Assembly: GCF_004138495.1 (NCBI RefSeq)
Contig: NZ_ML142854.1
Coordinates: forward strand, 345,816-351,251
Direction of reading: 5' to 3'
From: Phytoactinopolyspora endophytica
GTDB taxonomy: Bacteria > Actinomycetota > Actinomycetes > Jiangellales > Jiangellaceae
Length of the DNA: 5,436 nucleotides
The position numbers and the translations under genes were made by a program. The notes under the pieces were generated by a model. That model did not search any database and had not been told where the DNA came from. It saw only the letters and a program-made list of their open reading frames with translations. Shown here one piece after another: positions 5,378 to 5,436 of the stretch. Position 1 is the stretch's first letter, and every line of letters starts with the position of its first letter.

Positions 5378-5436
5378 GTGACGACCGACCACGCACCACT
5401 GACCGATCGCGTTCGCGCGACTCTGTCAGTCGAACC
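5378..5436 (+). CDS. Probable TfoX N-terminal-domain protein, 5' end only
   Basis: A GTG at 5378, thirteen bases after the SnoaL-like stop and preceded by a weak AGGG at 5366-5369, begins a frame that stays open to the right edge (19 codons). The sequence LTDRVRATLSVEP resembles the start of small TfoX N-terminal-domain proteins, in which a DRVRxxL helix precedes an MFGG motif; that motif would lie beyond the window. The full gene is needed to settle this. If right, it is a likely fourth gene of the arsR operon. Confidence 0.45.
   Translation, partial: MTTDHAPLTDRVRATLSVE
5398..5430. repeat. Stem-loop with TTCG loop near the right edge
   Basis: ACTGAC (5398-5403) pairs with GTCAGT (5425-5430), and within it TCGCG (5407-5411) pairs with CGCGA (5416-5420) around a TTCG loop, with small unpaired segments between the two stems. 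It has no T-run. It lies inside the apparent TfoX-like frame, so it may simply be coding sequence, or it may be a terminator for the arsR operon if that frame is not real. Confidence 0.35.

Noticed and set aside
1..5436. CRISPR arrays, tRNA/rRNA genes, transposases or defence systems
   Set aside because: No regularly spaced repeats, tRNA-like clover-leaf, transposase motifs, terminal repeats or defence-protein motifs were seen on either strand.

Overview
The window looks like chromosomal DNA from a high-GC actinomycete. Codons end mostly in G or C, several genes begin with GTG, the genes are tightly packed with short overlaps, and the protein families (actinobacterial GH2, MarR-linked epoxide hydrolase, ArsR/SRPBCC pair, GrpB) fit Actinomycetota. 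Genus cannot be told from this stretch alone. I see no phage, transposon, CRISPR or RNA genes.

Layout: (1) 2-568, the 3' end of a glycoside hydrolase family 2 gene, cut by the left edge, with its catalytic nucleophile motif present. (2) 569-643, a short convergent gap with stem-loops. (3) 644-1294 on the minus strand, a class I SAM-dependent methyltransferase. (4) A roughly 90-base AT-rich divergent promoter region with an imperfect palindrome. (5) 1384-3223 on the plus strand, a compact run of three genes: a MarR-family regulator that appears to be translated from a leaderless GTG, a 40-codon open frame with a very good ribosome binding site (1860-1982), and a microsomal-type epoxide hydrolase. 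(6) 3337-3885 on the minus strand, a GrpB-family protein. (7) About 300 bases with no convincing long gene, holding mini-ORFs and palindromes. (8) 4198-5364 on the plus strand, an ArsR-family regulator, an AHSA1/SRPBCC protein and a SnoaL/NTF2-like protein, coupled by overlaps or stop/ribosome-binding-site fusion. (9) 5378 to the right edge, the first 19 codons of a probable TfoX N-terminal-domain protein.

How the genes may work together: the MarR protein probably binds the palindrome in the divergent region and controls both the methyltransferase and its own operon with the epoxide hydrolase, a layout typical of small-molecule-responsive detoxification units. The ArsR protein lacks obvious metal-binding cysteines and sits with an AHSA1/SRPBCC protein, a well-known pairing in actinomycetes whose ligand is generally unknown. 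No known large defence or biosynthetic system is visible. The most unusual items are the 40-residue frame inside the MarR-epoxide hydrolase operon and the mini-ORF/palindrome region upstream of arsR.
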